A stretch of DNA of 64,000 bases from Rosa chinensis (taxonomy: Eukaryota; Streptophyta; Magnoliopsida; Rosales; Rosaceae): positions 18,092,001-18,156,000 of the forward strand of contig NC_037090.1 in NCBI RefSeq assembly GCF_002994745.2. The letters run 5' to 3'. Position numbers and translations under genes: made by a program. Position 1 is the stretch's first letter. The number at the start of each line of letters is the position of its first letter. Under the pieces are notes generated by a model. The model saw only the letters and a list, made by a program, of their open reading frames with translations, was not told the origin of the DNA and searched no databases. Of the stretch, positions 23,427-35,727 are shown piece by piece.

Positions 23427-24458
23427 AGGGTGGTTCTAGTTGGACCTCTAATTTTTTTCAATTATTAATAGATTTTGTCAAGTCATATGAAAAGACAAAT
23501 AAAGACAATGTTAGAAAAATGGGAAAAAAAAAAAAAAACTCTTCTTACCTTCCCAAAATATAACATTCAATTAAATTGTTTTTTTTTTCCTGAAATTTCC
23601 TTATATTGTCATATAGTTTTATAATTTACCTAAAACAATTAAGTAAAAATAATAATTTTTATACATGGCCTACAATTAATACAAAAGTAAATTCAAAATA
23701 ATTTGATTTGAAATTTCCTTAAATCAGGGTTCTAAAAAACGGCCTAGGCGGCCGACTAGGCGGCGCCTAGGCGCTAGGCGTTAACATCCCGTTCCGATTT
23801 TGGCCTGGGCGATGTGATTAGGCGTCGGGCCTCCAGGCGGCCGCCTAGGCGGGTTAGGCGGAGGATAGGCGGCCTAGGCGGACTTGTTGGGCGCTGGGCG
23901 GACCTGCTGGGCGCTGAATTTTTTTTTTTCTTTTGAATCTGGTCATGTATCAAAAGGATGAAGAAGAAGATTCAAAACTACAAAGCATTTGGAGACTACT
24001 CTATGAACTAAAACCCAGTCCTCGACTAAGCCCTTGATTCCAAATTGACAACCCAGCGCCGGCGACTTGATTGGACGATGGTGGTTCCGGCGATGAACCC
24101 GATGAGAGAGAAAGCTAGGAACCAAAATTCAAATCTTAAGTATGATCTTATCAAATGATCGATGACTGGAGCTTTCCTTGGTGAAGACAACAAAGATCTT
24201 AGGTGTTTGGTGGTCAATTTTGGCAAGAGAAAGAAGAAGGATGACGAGAGAGGTTCTGTACTTGAGATTGCAGAGAGGAAAATGGGAGGGATGAGAGATC
24301 ACGATTCTTCTTCTAATCACAGTTAATTGAAAATGACAATTATGCCCTTAAACTAATTAATATAATTACAACCATAACACTCTGATGAAAGAGTGGGAGA
24401 TAATTAAAACTAAAAGAAAAGAAAAAAAGCTTTAAAAGGAAAAATACACACACTTGTT

Positions 24459-24490
<32 letters not shown>

Positions 24491-24963
24491 AATAAAAATA
24501 AAATAAAGTAATAATAAAAAACCGCCTAGGCTCCCGCCTAGGCCTCTAGGCGCTAGGCCCCAAGCTACCGCCCGACTAGCGCCTAGCGTTTTTTAGAACC
24601 CATGCCTTAAATTATATTCATTGAATATTATGATATATCTTTCAACCCAAAACCCATTAAATCCTTCTTTTAGCAAAGTCAAAGGAATTCCAGGAACATA
24701 TCAAGATCGAGAACCAACCCTTTGATTACTTTTGGTGGAGGAGAGATCTACTCATAACAGAATAATATCATGTGATTTTGATTTATTCTTTTTCTCATAG
24801 TTGAATATAGAGATAAAAAGTAGAGTAAGATATTATTTATCTCATGTTCAAGGGTATTTTGGTAAAAATAAGGAGGTCTATTTAGCTTTTCAAGTATTCT
24901 AAAAAATAAATTTAGTATAGGATATCCATATAGAAAATTTGGATGTCCAACTAGAACCACCCT
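23427..24963. mobile_element. TIR DNA element, host of a hAT MITE
   Basis: Inverted ends AGGGTGGTTCTAGTTGGAC lie at 23427-23445 and, complemented, at 24945-24963. Flanks AAAAATT (23420-23426 and 24964-24970) could be a 7-bp duplication; a TA duplication is an alternative reading, so the superfamily is uncertain. Without the nested hAT element it would be about 650 bp. It is AT-rich with no coding capacity. Confidence 0.65.
23725..24604. mobile_element. hAT-type MITE with GC-rich subterminal repeats
   Basis: 880 bp. Ends are CAGGGTTCTAAAAAACG (left) and the complement of CATGGGTTCTAAAAAACGC (right), flanked by a perfect 8-bp duplication CCTTAAAT (23717-23724 and 24605-24612). Just inside both ends are clusters of GCCTAGGCG and GGCGCTAGGC words (23741-23918 and 24522-24590), typical of hAT subterminal protein-binding repeats. 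No transposase is seen. A (TA)n run lies at 24459-24485. Confidence 0.85.
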
Positions 24964-24970
24964 AAAAATT

Positions 24971-26290
24971 AAGATAAACGCTAATAAGTTGAGAGAGATA
25001 GTAAAAAACAAGCATAATGAAAATATACAACAGAAATAGCTACCAAATAAACCGTTAGAAACTAACCACTATCTTATTCTCATGAATGATTGAATGAACA
25101 AACCATAATGAATCCATTTCCATGGAAGCTATATATGGTGTTTTCTTCACGTCTCAAGAACGTGCAACATGGTTTTGCCCATTCAGATTGCCTCTTGATA
25201 AGTGAATCATCTACCAAAAGCCCGAAGCTAATAAAGCCATAATTCATACAAAGAAAGCCAGAAAATAGTGTAGAAGAAAGGCACGTGGCAATGAAGTAGA
25301 CCGTAGAAGAGCTAAAAACACTTGGCGCCCCTGAATTAAGGTCTTTGATTCCTTTCCATCTTTGGTGTTTCTGGTATTCCGATCAATTTGGCCCCCAGAC
25401 CCGCTCTCCTTTCCGGCCCATAGAATCATTCATCGGTTTTGCGGCTTTCTTTTTCTTTCTTATCAAGAAACTTTGACCCTTCCCTACCCACCTCTTTCAC
25501 GGCAGTGGTTTCCGGAAGCTTGTTTTAGCTAAAGTAGTAATAAAGTAATTCTCAAAAAAAAAAATAATAATAATAATAAAGTAGTAATTTGCCTTCAAAT
25601 TTTTAGTTTGCCTATTATACCCCTCACCTTTTTATTTTCAATTTAATTATTTTGCTAATTGTCCGAACATTGTCCTTGGCTTCTCTAAGCTGAAAAAGCA
25701 AAAATGAGAGTACTAAGAATGATTCGCATAAAAATAGAAATAGAAATTGAAAGTGAAAATAAAATATCTAGAATTTGTCAATAAAGATTTTGACGATCGA
25801 TATTAGTATAAGCTTATATAAAAAGTATCGATTGTCTGTTCATATAAACGACAATTTTAAGGAATTATGAGGGACAAATGAATATAACGGCTTAAATAAG
25901 TGGATGAGATACATTTATCCCTCACATTCCCTTAAAATTATTATTTAGGTGAGCACGCCTGTATACATTGATATTTTGCTAGTTTTGAAAAATACCAGTG
26001 CAATAAAACCAACAAAATTACAGTGAAAAGTTCAATCATTTCAAAAATATATTTAAAAATCCTTGGTTATTATTTTTTGAAGTGGAAGCTTAGGTCGGTA
26101 AAACCGAATATCAGAGTGGGGGCAAAAGAGTAAAATGAGGAGAGAACGGAGCAACGTGATCCCCAAGCCCCTTCGGCTCGCTCATATTAAAGCCCTAAAC
26201 CACATCAACTTCTCCTATCTATCGCTTTTTCACAACCGTCTCATCTCTGCAAAATCGTCTTTCAGATCCTCCGCTCGCTTTTTCTTCGAA
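24971..26290. other. intergenic and upstream region of first FBA gene
   Basis: No gene is recognised. About 25550-25585 holds an A-tail/AAT repeat with flanking near-duplicates (see findings). The leader of the FBA gene lies in the last 150 bp or so and contains AAGCCCTAAACC, a telo-box-like motif often found near the start of highly expressed plant housekeeping genes. No clear TATA box could be assigned. Confidence 0.4.
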
Positions 26291-26971
26291 ATGACGGCCT
26301 TCAAGGGAAAGTACCATGGTAATCATCTTCAACCCACTTCTCTAAATTTTTGTTCCTTGTATCGCTCGCCATCTTTTGATTCAGGGGTTTATGTTTTTAT
26401 CTCGACCTGATTCAACAAACTATGATATATATGATGTGTTTGCATGTGGATTTAAGTTTTGAATGGTCTATGTAACGGTTTGTGCCAGTTTTTTGATCGG
26501 TGACTGTTTACTCTGTTTCGATTTTTTTATCACTGGATTATTATAGTTATTCTATTGTTTGATTGGATTGGGTTCTAATGTGATTCTGTGATTGGGTGCT
26601 TATTTAATTCATTATTGATGAGTTTGGTTGCATAATAGACATGCTGGTTGTGCACAGATTATCTTGGTCGTGTTGGGGACTAGTGCATGTAATGATTTGG
26701 ATGATTGATTTCTTTCATTATAGTATTCCATCCGTTAATCGATGGCCATGCCCTGAATTTGAACTTGATTTTTATCTCGGAATCTCTCAAGTTTTGGCTT
26801 GCAAATACACCCAAAGAGACTTGTATTTGTCATGGGCATTGAAGCATGCATATCGTTAGTTTGTTAGAATTGTTAAGTTAAGGGATTCTGATTTTGATAA
26901 AGTTTTTTGAGTATGTTGAGTAGTTTATCATTTTCGGATACTGAATTTTTGGGTTTATTACAGATGAGCTT

Positions 26972-27012
<41 letters not shown>

Positions 27013-28264
27013 TCTTGCTGCTGATGAGTCAACTGGCACAATTGGCAAGCGTTTTGCCAGCATCAATGTTGAGAACGTTGAGGAAAACAGGCGTGCTCTT
27101 CGCGAACTCCTCTTCACTGCCCCTGGTGGCCTCCAATACCTTAGTGGAGTGATCCTTTTTGAGGAAACCCTCTACCAGAAGACAGCTGAAGGTATTTGAC
27201 CCACTCCTCTTTGTGATATAAGATATGTCTATGTTTATGTATGAAAACATTGATAATATCCTTGAATTCATATAACCTTTGGATAAATTTCACACTATTC
27301 ATCGCTTTCCATTCCTAATTTACAACATGGATTGCTGCCCTTTCCCATTCATACTTTAGATGGATCCTATGAATTCCCCTGGATTAACTTTTAGTTGCCT
27401 ATCCTACAGCCGATGTGATATTCATGATCATTGTATGTTGCAGGCAAGCCATTCGTTGAGGTTTTGAAGGAAGGTGGTGTTCTTCCTGGCATTAAGGTTG
27501 ACAAGGGCGTTGTTGAGCTTGCTGGTACCAATGGTGAGACCACAACCCAGGGTCTGGATGGCCTGGGCGCACGCTGCGCAAAGTACTATGAAGCTGGTGC
27601 CCGGTTTGCCAAATGGCGTGCTGTGCTCAAGATTGGTCCCAATGAGCCATCTCAGCTTTCAATCAACGAGAATGCCAATGGCTTGGCTCGTTATGCTATC
27701 ATCTGCCAGGAGAATGGTTTGGTACCCATTGTTGAGCCTGAGATCCTTGTTGACGGGTCCCACTCCATTGACAAGTGTGCTGATGTGACTGAGCGCGTCC
27801 TTGCTGCATGTTACAAGGCTCTCAATGACCACCACGTCCTTCTTGAAGGAACTCTCTTGAAGCCCAACATGGTGACTCCCGGATCTGATGCCAAGAAGGC
27901 TTCACCAGAAGTGATTGCTGAGTACACCGTCCGTGCCTTGCAGCGCACTACCCCTGCAGCTGTCCCTGCTGTGGTGTTCTTGTCTGGTGGACAGAGTGAG
28001 GAGGAGGCTACTCTCAACCTTAACGCCATGAACAAGCTCCAGGGAAAGAAGCCATGGACTCTTTCCTTCTCCTTCGGCCGTGCTCTTCAAGCCAGCACTC
28101 TCAAGGCTTGGTCAGGAAAGAAAGAAAATGTTAAGGCTGCACAGGAGGCTCTCCTCACAAGGGCCAAGGCCAACTCAGAGGCAACCTTGGGAACCTACAA
28201 GGGCGATGCCAAGCTCGGTGAGGGTGCTGCAGAGTCTCTTCATGTCAAGGACTACAAGTATTGA
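26291..28264 (+). CDS. FBA: Class I fructose-bisphosphate aldolase, cytosolic (copy 1)
   Basis: Three exons: 26291-26318, 26964-27191 and 27444-28264, all with GT..AG introns, giving 358 aa, the normal length of plant cytosolic FBA. The enzyme reversibly cleaves fructose-1,6-bisphosphate to glyceraldehyde-3-phosphate and dihydroxyacetone phosphate in cytosolic glycolysis and gluconeogenesis. Visible family marks are the N-terminal [11 protein letters not shown] segment, the acidic VEPEI motif at about 182-186, the Schiff-base lysine at about 225 within [10 protein letters not shown], and the conserved C-terminal tyrosine (VKDYKY). There is no transit peptide, hence cytosolic rather than plastidic. 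Exon 1 encodes only nine residues plus one base; the start codon is supported by the identical exon layout in copy 2. The last exon is almost identical to that of copy 2 over 27596-28203. Confidence 0.95.
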
Positions 28265-29517
28265 GGGAGCTGTGTGGTAGGAAATGCAAGTGTGTTCTCT
28301 ATGTTACCTCTGTCATAGTATAGGTTGGTCCTTTTTGGTACCATTTTCTTTATAAACTCGGCATGAGATACTAGTAGAATGATAAAAGCTTGAGGAACAC
28401 TGGCAAGCATGGAGAGTTGTTATTTACCCCTTCGTTTTAGTTGGAGAACTGCTCATGTATGTTGGGTAATTTGTCGTTATGGTAACCTTTGATTTTGATA
28501 TTCTGCTTGTGCGAATGTGCTTTCAAACCAATTGTTGCCTTTTATTAGGTTGCGTTTCATGTTCTTCCCCAAACCTCCTCCTGTGCACAATGGCATAGAG
28601 CGGGAGAAAATTGAGGCCCTAGTGTTCTATTGGGGAAATAGTCCAAATTGCAGATGACTGTATACAACATACGGGTAGTGATGGAACCCTCTTTAACACC
28701 AAGTCTTCAAAAATGTCCGAACTTGGTATTTTTTAAAAAAAAACTTCCCGTGTCACATACAAACACGTTACAGTTTTTTGTTTGTGGCTTTTGGGAGCTT
28801 TCACTCTCACCATGCGGAAAGAAAAGGAACAACACTTGTCCGTCAGTCCACATTTTTCCTTCTTTGCATATGTCCTGTAGTTCCTAATCAAAAATGGAAG
28901 ATTGTTTATTCATCAAATTTTATAAAATTAATAACAAATTGCAAATTTGTTTGATGCTGTTGAATCACTAATGTCCGCCTACTAGCACACTTTTTTAGTT
29001 TATGAACAATTCGGATTATGACACATTACATTACCTAAATTTTGAGGAGAGTTAGAAAGAGAGGTGGAGGAGAAAAGAAAAGAAAATAACCTCTTTTTCA
29101 ACAACTATAATAGGACATCACTTGTTGCAATGCTTTTATTTAGTCTAAATTTATCATATATTAAGAGAAGTTAAATTTATTGAGAACGTTTTTACTTGTC
29201 CGTTTGAAAAAATTGTGAATCCATTTCTTATCTCATGTTGTGATAAATAATTATAACAGGAAAAAGATAGTAGTGGAATAATAGATGAATAGACTATTAC
29301 GAATCATGTCTACATCTATAGCGTGGATTAAGCATATGCCCACGTGTGATTTATATTAAAACGCACTTATTAGTATTTTGTATTTCAGTATTTGGTAGGA
29401 GGAGGACATACAGTATTTAATATTCAGATCACTATTGGCAGTAGTAGTACCAGTGCAGTACTCACATCGACCGCAATGCCATGTGAGCAGAGAAGAAATA
29501 CAGATCGGCAGGAACTC

Positions 29518-29560
<43 letters not shown>

Positions 29561-30725
29561 CAAGGATCGGATCAAGAGTAATAAAAGAATATTCGAATTG
29601 AGGCCTATGCAGGACCTGACTGTCCTCTTCTTCATTGTTCTCCAAATTTGCGTTGGATCCACGCATCACGGTTGGTTTGTTTCTTTATTTCATTTCATTT
29701 CAACCGAAATTATATCCAAGATTGTGGGCTAACTCCATGCCACCTGCCTCCTCAACTAGTTTGAAAACGAAGAGAATGAGAGATGAAGAGAGGTAGGTGA
29801 AGGCTCGACTTGGAACTCGACATCCAAACCTCTTACACTCCATGTTAGATATGGAGGTATACGCTATAACTAGTCTTGTGTGGTATGACAGAAATATATC
29901 AAATTGTCTGTCGTAACTCTCTTTCAAGCATTCGTCAAACACTTTATCTTTGTTTTGATATATATAAGAACAGATAAAATCAATTATTACAGTTTAGTTA
30001 GAAAACTTCACCAAATAACCTAAAGCAGAATGAGCAATAAGTATATCCAGTTAAATTTTGTACATTTCTTAAGTGCAACCACATTTAATAATTTATACAG
30101 AGAAAAATGCATCAGGCATCCCCAATGTGGGGGAAGACGTCTTGATCATATCTTCACATCAAAACTTTATTATAAAAGCTAGTAGCATATATGAAACTGA
30201 CCAGCAGTGTAGAAGAATTACAGAGTATGGGAGAAAATTGCTAGTATTCAAATGACAAAACTAACTCATTAATGAATAATTAATATAAAAAAAAAAGTCA
30301 ACTAATTTTTGTCTGTAGCTTTTCTTGGGTCTTATAGGGTGGCAAGGGCAACCTAATGAGGAAGGTTCTCATGCCATATTTTCCATGTTTTTATTTTCAA
30401 TAATTTGTCATTTTAAATAATAAATAAAATCGGCGTGACAAGAAATTAAGAAAAAATGTGGGGCGTGATCTAAAATGATGCTAGTTTGAAGTTGGCGTTG
30501 GTTGAATATGAATATAAATGTTGAAAGTTTGGTTGAATGATGCATAACTAAGATTATTGGGTTGACTTATAAGTAATTAGAAAAATTTATTGGTGACAAA
30601 GAACTAACATGAAGCATGTTGTAGTACGTCCCTTTGACGCTCCAAAGCTGGTTTGCACAATGCATTTTTTATTCTTGAAGACCAAAAGAAATTTTAAAAA
30701 CTTATTTAATTTTATTCAACCAACT
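28265..30725. other. FBA copy 1 3' region and intergenic, no gene
   Basis: The first 300 bp or so is the likely 3' UTR. A (TA)n microsatellite lies at 29519-29558. The rest is AT-rich with no supported gene. Confidence 0.45.
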
Positions 30726-30737
30726 TCAAGATTACAA

Positions 30738-30852
30738 GCCCAGTATTATTTGGTCTAATGACATAAGTTTTTTTTTGTAAGTAAGAGGTCGTGAGTTCGA
30801 CTCACAATACACTATTTGTTATACATGAGTTGTTTATTTGACTAAAAAAAAA
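30738..30852 (+). mobile_element. tRNA-derived SINE
   Basis: This 115-bp element ends in an A-tail (GACTAAAAAAAAA) and is flanked by a perfect 12-bp duplication TCAAGATTACAA (30726-30737 and 30853-30864). It contains a B-box-like GAGTTCGACTC (about 30791) and an upstream A-box-like TGGTCTAATGAC (about 30752), the internal polymerase III promoter layout of tRNA-derived SINEs. It has no coding capacity. Confidence 0.85.
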
Positions 30853-31339
30853 TCAAGATTACAACATACAAAATTGTCATGAGTCTAATTTGTATCACTT
30901 TTGATTCAGTTTTGTATCACTTTGTAGTTTTATTTAGAGAAAAGAAAAGCTTATTTTATTGAATAAAAGTTTACATTCGTGAATTTATCTCAACTACTCC
31001 ATAGGGAGAAGAAATATTTTACTTATTTCCTTCACATAAACTCGGCAATTACAAACACCATTATTATCATAAGACTAAAACTCTAACCACAATGATCATC
31101 ATTTATCTCTTGTTACTAATAGTTAACCAATCCCAAGTATCACAATATGACAACAAACGTTAAGATGAACCATTTTACATTCTTTCACTACCGTGTCCTA
31201 AAATCTCGCACACAAAACTTTGTTTCATTATTTCTTCTTGTCAAGCAATGCAATTTTACTTTTTTTTTTCTTTTCCGAAATTGACTGTAGCACTATGAAT
31301 GGCTTCGTGGAATGAAAATCATCTTTACAATGATAGTTT

Positions 31340-32216
31340 TTTTTTTTTTTAAGAGAAGAAGAGCATTCATTCAATCACCAAAACCATACATTTGGGGGGG
31401 ACATAGACCAAAACCCCAAGAGAAGATAGTTACAGGTACCATGAGCCGATAGGGGCTCAACTATAACCGCAATACGCCAATTTCCCAGGCTACTTAGACT
31501 AAATTTACTCGAGTTTCTCAATAAACTCTTGTAATCAACAGCATAAGAGACTATGTCCTCTTCGACACCGTGTCTCAAAAGAGCCAAGACCACGTGCAAG
31601 GATCGCATGTCAGCATATTGACACCAAGAGTAAACTAACCCCAACTCAAGAGAGTGGGGCTTATTAACCCTAACCTAAAAACCCTAACAAAACCTAAAAC
31701 CCTAATCAAGAATAAGAACCAGCCACAGCCCTCTCCCTCCTTTCCCCAAAGCTCTGACACCAGCCTAAGATCAATCATCAGAAAACCAAGAATTGCCCAG
31801 CCAATCTTCTCATCTCCAGGCCACCACCCCCCTCCACTCACCCAGCCATCAACCCTATGCCATAGGGCCTAACGACCACCAACATACCAATGTCCCCATC
31901 CATGGTCAACTGACCATCAACACTGATCACCGCTCCACCAGCCATAGCCACCACGCATCAAAATCAGAGAAGCCCAGCCTTTGAATTCTTGTCTCCCCGT
32001 CCACCATCGTGCTCCATGAACCGTCGCCGTCATCATGTGGAAGCAAAAGAGATGTCGCACGACACCACGACCAAAGCAACTACATCCCCGCCAGGCTGCA
32101 GCCACCATACTCCGACTAGGTAGATCCTTCATCGACGTTGGGGCACCGCCGGACGAGGGAAACCACGTCACAAAGAAACCCAAGTTTTGACTCCGACTTT
32201 TTTGGAGCAAAACCTA
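31340..32216 (-). mobile_element. Non-coding A-tailed retroposon, unclassified
   Basis: The insertion is flanked by ATCTTTACAATGATAGTTT (31321-31339) and the same word with one change (32217-32235). A T-run at its left end (31340-31350) is the A-tail of a minus-strand element. The length and the duplication are those of a LINE-mediated insertion, but no RT or endonuclease is encoded. It could be a large SINE-like element, a rearranged LINE, or a retrocopy of a transcript. Confidence 0.75.
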
Positions 32217-32354
32217 ATCTTTACGATGATAGTTTGTTATCATCTTTGCAAAAATCAACAATATTGAAAGTAGTGTAATTATCTACCTAGTATCAAATAA
32301 ACCGTTTATTATGATTTATCATATTCTACTGTTAACAAAAGTATCTTTTCTTTT

Positions 32355-33170
32355 AAAGCCGGTTTTTTTCGAGTGCGAGTTCGAGCTCTTCCTGCGTCGC
32401 CCGGGCGTCTGGGTTGGCCTCCGGCTGTGCTGACGTCTTGAGGTCTGCTACCGGATGGGTATTGACAGCTATTGCTAGTGGGGTTCCATCGAAGGGGGTG
32501 CTACTGGGGCTTGTCGGCTGGGTTTGGCTGGGTTGGTACGAGGCGGGGGTGGTACAAACAGGGCAGGCGATCGGTCCTTGATGCACGTTTCTGGGTTGAC
32601 GGTGCTACGAGTCCGACTCATTGGCGGTGTGCGGGGCAAAGACCTGGCTTAGGGTTTGTTTTTCTAGGCTGGCGTGGGTCGTGGCGGCACGGATCGAGGT
32701 GACGCGGGTCGTGGCAGAGTGCGGTGGACAGAGCTCAGCCTATTGGTTTCGTACGACGGGGAGGGTATAGAGCAGGTGGACTGGACCTAACCTAGCAGAT
32801 GGGCCTGCGTGGACTTTCTTTGGTGGATGCCCTAGTTGGGCTTTGAGTTTTGGGCTGGGTTTTGCTCTAGTCCCTTATTTTATGTATTAACATAGTCTTT
32901 TACAATAATTTCCTTTTAGGAAACTAATGCACACTATGTACACTCTATGCATCTCTAGCGCCTCTAGAGTAGTACCAAATGAGGATCTCCGCTATGTCTA
33001 CGTGCATGACATGTCTAATGAGTAGGTCTATTTCTATGTACCACTGTAGATACTACCACTATCTTCTTGTCTGTCTGTACATGGCCACGGAATGGTATGT
33101 AACAGTCTATTCTAGCCTTAGATGAATATATCTATCGGCACCCGGATTTAGGTTTGGTTAAAAAAAAAAA
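32355..33170 (+). mobile_element. Second non-coding A-tailed retroposon
   Basis: Flanked by GTATCTTTTCTTTT (32341-32354) and GTATCTTCTCTTTT (33171-33184), with an A-run at about 33161-33170. It is GC-rich in its first 450 bp (CGGCTGGGTTTGGCTGGG) and AT-rich toward the tail. No recognisable protein. It lies only 105 bp from the other retroposon and in the opposite orientation. Confidence 0.75.
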
Positions 33171-33184
33171 GTATCTTCTCTTTT

Positions 33185-34030
33185 TACATCAGTTGATTGA
33201 GTAAACGATTTTCAATGTTGAAGATTTTTTTTTTCTTTGATATAAATGCATTTACATTCTAATATGAAATTATTGGTTCCAGCCATACATGCTAGATGAA
33301 AATTAAAGGAAATGTTGATGGAAAGAATAAGGAGCAAAATTGCAAACATTTCTAACAGTAAGCATCTATACAAGGCATTCAGTGGCTATTCCAAAGCGAT
33401 CTGTTGGGTGTCTGTAACAACTAAACAAAGAAAGATCATTGGAAATGACACTCATTCATGGTGGATGACTAACCAGCCTACAAGTCAAAACTACCAACTC
33501 TACACAAGCTGTAGACAAAATGCCATTCAATTTAACCCCCAAATCGTTACCTATTTTACACAATTGACATGAGTCTGTATCTGATCTATAATGTTGGAGA
33601 TATAGAGAGCAAGTTGGGGAGAAATACAGTTGGAACCATCTGGTGTGCCAAAAATAATGGCGAACCTAGAAACACAGGCTAATTGTCTTAAAACCCAGAA
33701 AGCTATTTAAGGCGGTTGCAAATATTGGTCATGAAAGTATCAAACCAAACCGAGATTAGAGTCACTCTCAAACCCCACAGGATTTGGTTGGCTGCTTCTT
33801 ACCTTTGTTTTCTTTGCATTCAAAAGTCTCGAGTCTTGACCGCTCCCCCGTGCCGCCTACCTAATCACGGGACAGCTGCTTGTTTTGAGAAACTTTTAGG
33901 GCCCCTCAACCACCGTGCCTAATTACTATTTTAGGCTTCTTCTATTCCAAACTATAATATCCAATTTAGAAAGAACAAAAAAAAAGAGATAAAAAATGAT
34001 TTCGACACAAATTTTAGATATTAATTGAAA
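33185..34030. other. intergenic, no gene recognised
   Basis: Short chance frames only. Nothing with family features was seen. Confidence 0.4.
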
Positions 34031-34724
34031 GGGTTTTTATCACTACTATGATCAAAATTTTCTTGCACCGGATATAATGATATCTAACTTTCAAAGGTGA
34101 TCAAAGAGATATCTGGACATATAAAAATTGATCAATTTCATACTTTACTTTCAAATTTCAAAAGTGATAAAAATGTACCTAAACTTATAAAAATTAATAA
34201 ATTTCATATATCTGTCTATTTTCGGTCATATCTCCGTTAAAACTAAGGGTATATACAACATTTCACTAAATGTAGTTGGAATGTCATATTATCCTCTAAT
34301 TTTTTCTCTTTCTCTTTTTCTGTTATCGTTCTTCCTCATTCTTTTGTAATCTGCATATTGCATCTATAACCCAAACTTTTTTCTTGTTTATGTAAAAGTA
34401 GTTGGATCAATGGTTATTAAGCAACAGAACTATGTGAAAATACAATGGACTCGCCACCGCCAATGACACCACAAAATTGTAATTCGAATTCAAAATTTTT
34501 GCAGAATTGGAATTTGAAACTGAATACAGAGATGCACAGCTGCAAAATCAAACCCATAAATTGAAGTGATTTGTGGTCAAAAGGGTCATCAAACATCTAT
34601 AACCCAATCTTCTTCTTCTATAGAATTAAAATTTTCCATTCAGTTTCAATTCCACCATCTTAGAAAAAAGAAACAAATAAGGTTGGGATATTTCTCACCT
34701 TCTGAAAAAATAAAGAAAAAGGGC

Positions 34725-34777
<53 letters not shown>

Positions 34778-35047
34778 GTAAACGATAGAAGAAGAACAAG
34801 AGAATCAACAAAATAAAATATAAAATAATTAAAAATTAGTTTTTGTGGGAAAATACTATTATAATCCCAAAAAACACATCACATGCACCGCACATGATTA
34901 ATTTTAACAGAAAAGTGACAGAAAATAAGCCAAAGTATCAAGTTGATTTGTTTTTAAAAGTTTAGGTATTATTTTGATCACTTTTGAAAGTTAGGTATCA
35001 TTCTGTTCGGTGCAAAAAAGTTTAGACACAGTTGGTGATAAAAACTC
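34031..35047. mobile_element. Long-TIR MITE, probably Mutator-like
   Basis: The left 120-130 bp (from GGGTTTTTATCAC) and the right end (complement of GAGTTTTTATCACC) are imperfect inverted repeats sharing words such as TTTTGCACCG and CCTAACTTTCAAA. The interior is AT-rich with a (GA)n microsatellite at about 34729-34774. I could not find a convincing target duplication. It ends about 680 bp upstream of the second FBA start codon. Confidence 0.6.
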
Positions 35048-35673
35048 TTCTAGCTGAAATATTAGAAAATATCGAAAAATATTGGTAGATAAAAACAAAC
35101 TACAGAGATATGTTGAATATCGCGTAAAAAATAATTTCGAAGAAATTTAAAATGTGTAAATCATTACATTACACTAATAATTTAAATTGCAGTTAGACTG
35201 AAATTTTATATGATTACATTTTAAGTTTTAAATTATGTGAAAATAAGTTATGTTTAGATTTTACTGTAATAATAAATTAACAGAATCAAGATTCTTCGCT
35301 GTCGAATTGATATTCTGATGGATTCATTAGTTCACTTGGTCCATATGGTTGATGACATATTTTTACTTTGGCAATAAGAAAAGTTAAAACCAAAAAATCT
35401 ACGTAAGAGATATTTTCATTAATTAATCCGGATTACACAATTAAAGATTTGATGGCATTTGAGAGATGGGTGTGGGGGCAAAAAGGAAAAATCCTAAAAG
35501 AATTACGTGGGGAATAAAAAAGAAAGAAAAAAAAAATACGTGGGAAAGACGCCAAGCAAATAGTGGCTGACTCACTCGGGTTTGCCCTTTTTCGCTTCGT
35601 TTTCTCTCCTTAAAAAGCCCCACCCACCCTTCGCTCTCTCTCCATCTTCTTCTCCTTTCGATCTCTCAGAAAA

Positions 35674-35709
<36 letters not shown>

Positions 35710-35727
35710 AGCCTATCATCAACCACC
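35048..35727 (+). promoter_or_regulatory. Upstream region and leader of FBA copy 2
   Basis: Contains a TATA-like CTTAAAAAGCCCC at about 35610. Downstream is a CT-rich leader with a (CT)n run at about 35678-35707, just before the start codon context AACCACCATGACT. CT-rich leaders are frequent in strongly expressed plant genes. Copy 1 lacks this run, so the two genes probably differ in expression; this is inference. Confidence 0.5.

Noticed and set aside
27811..28090. Minus-strand frames across the FBA exon
   Set aside because: They recur at the same place in both FBA copies because the exon is nearly identical; they are shadows of the real frame.
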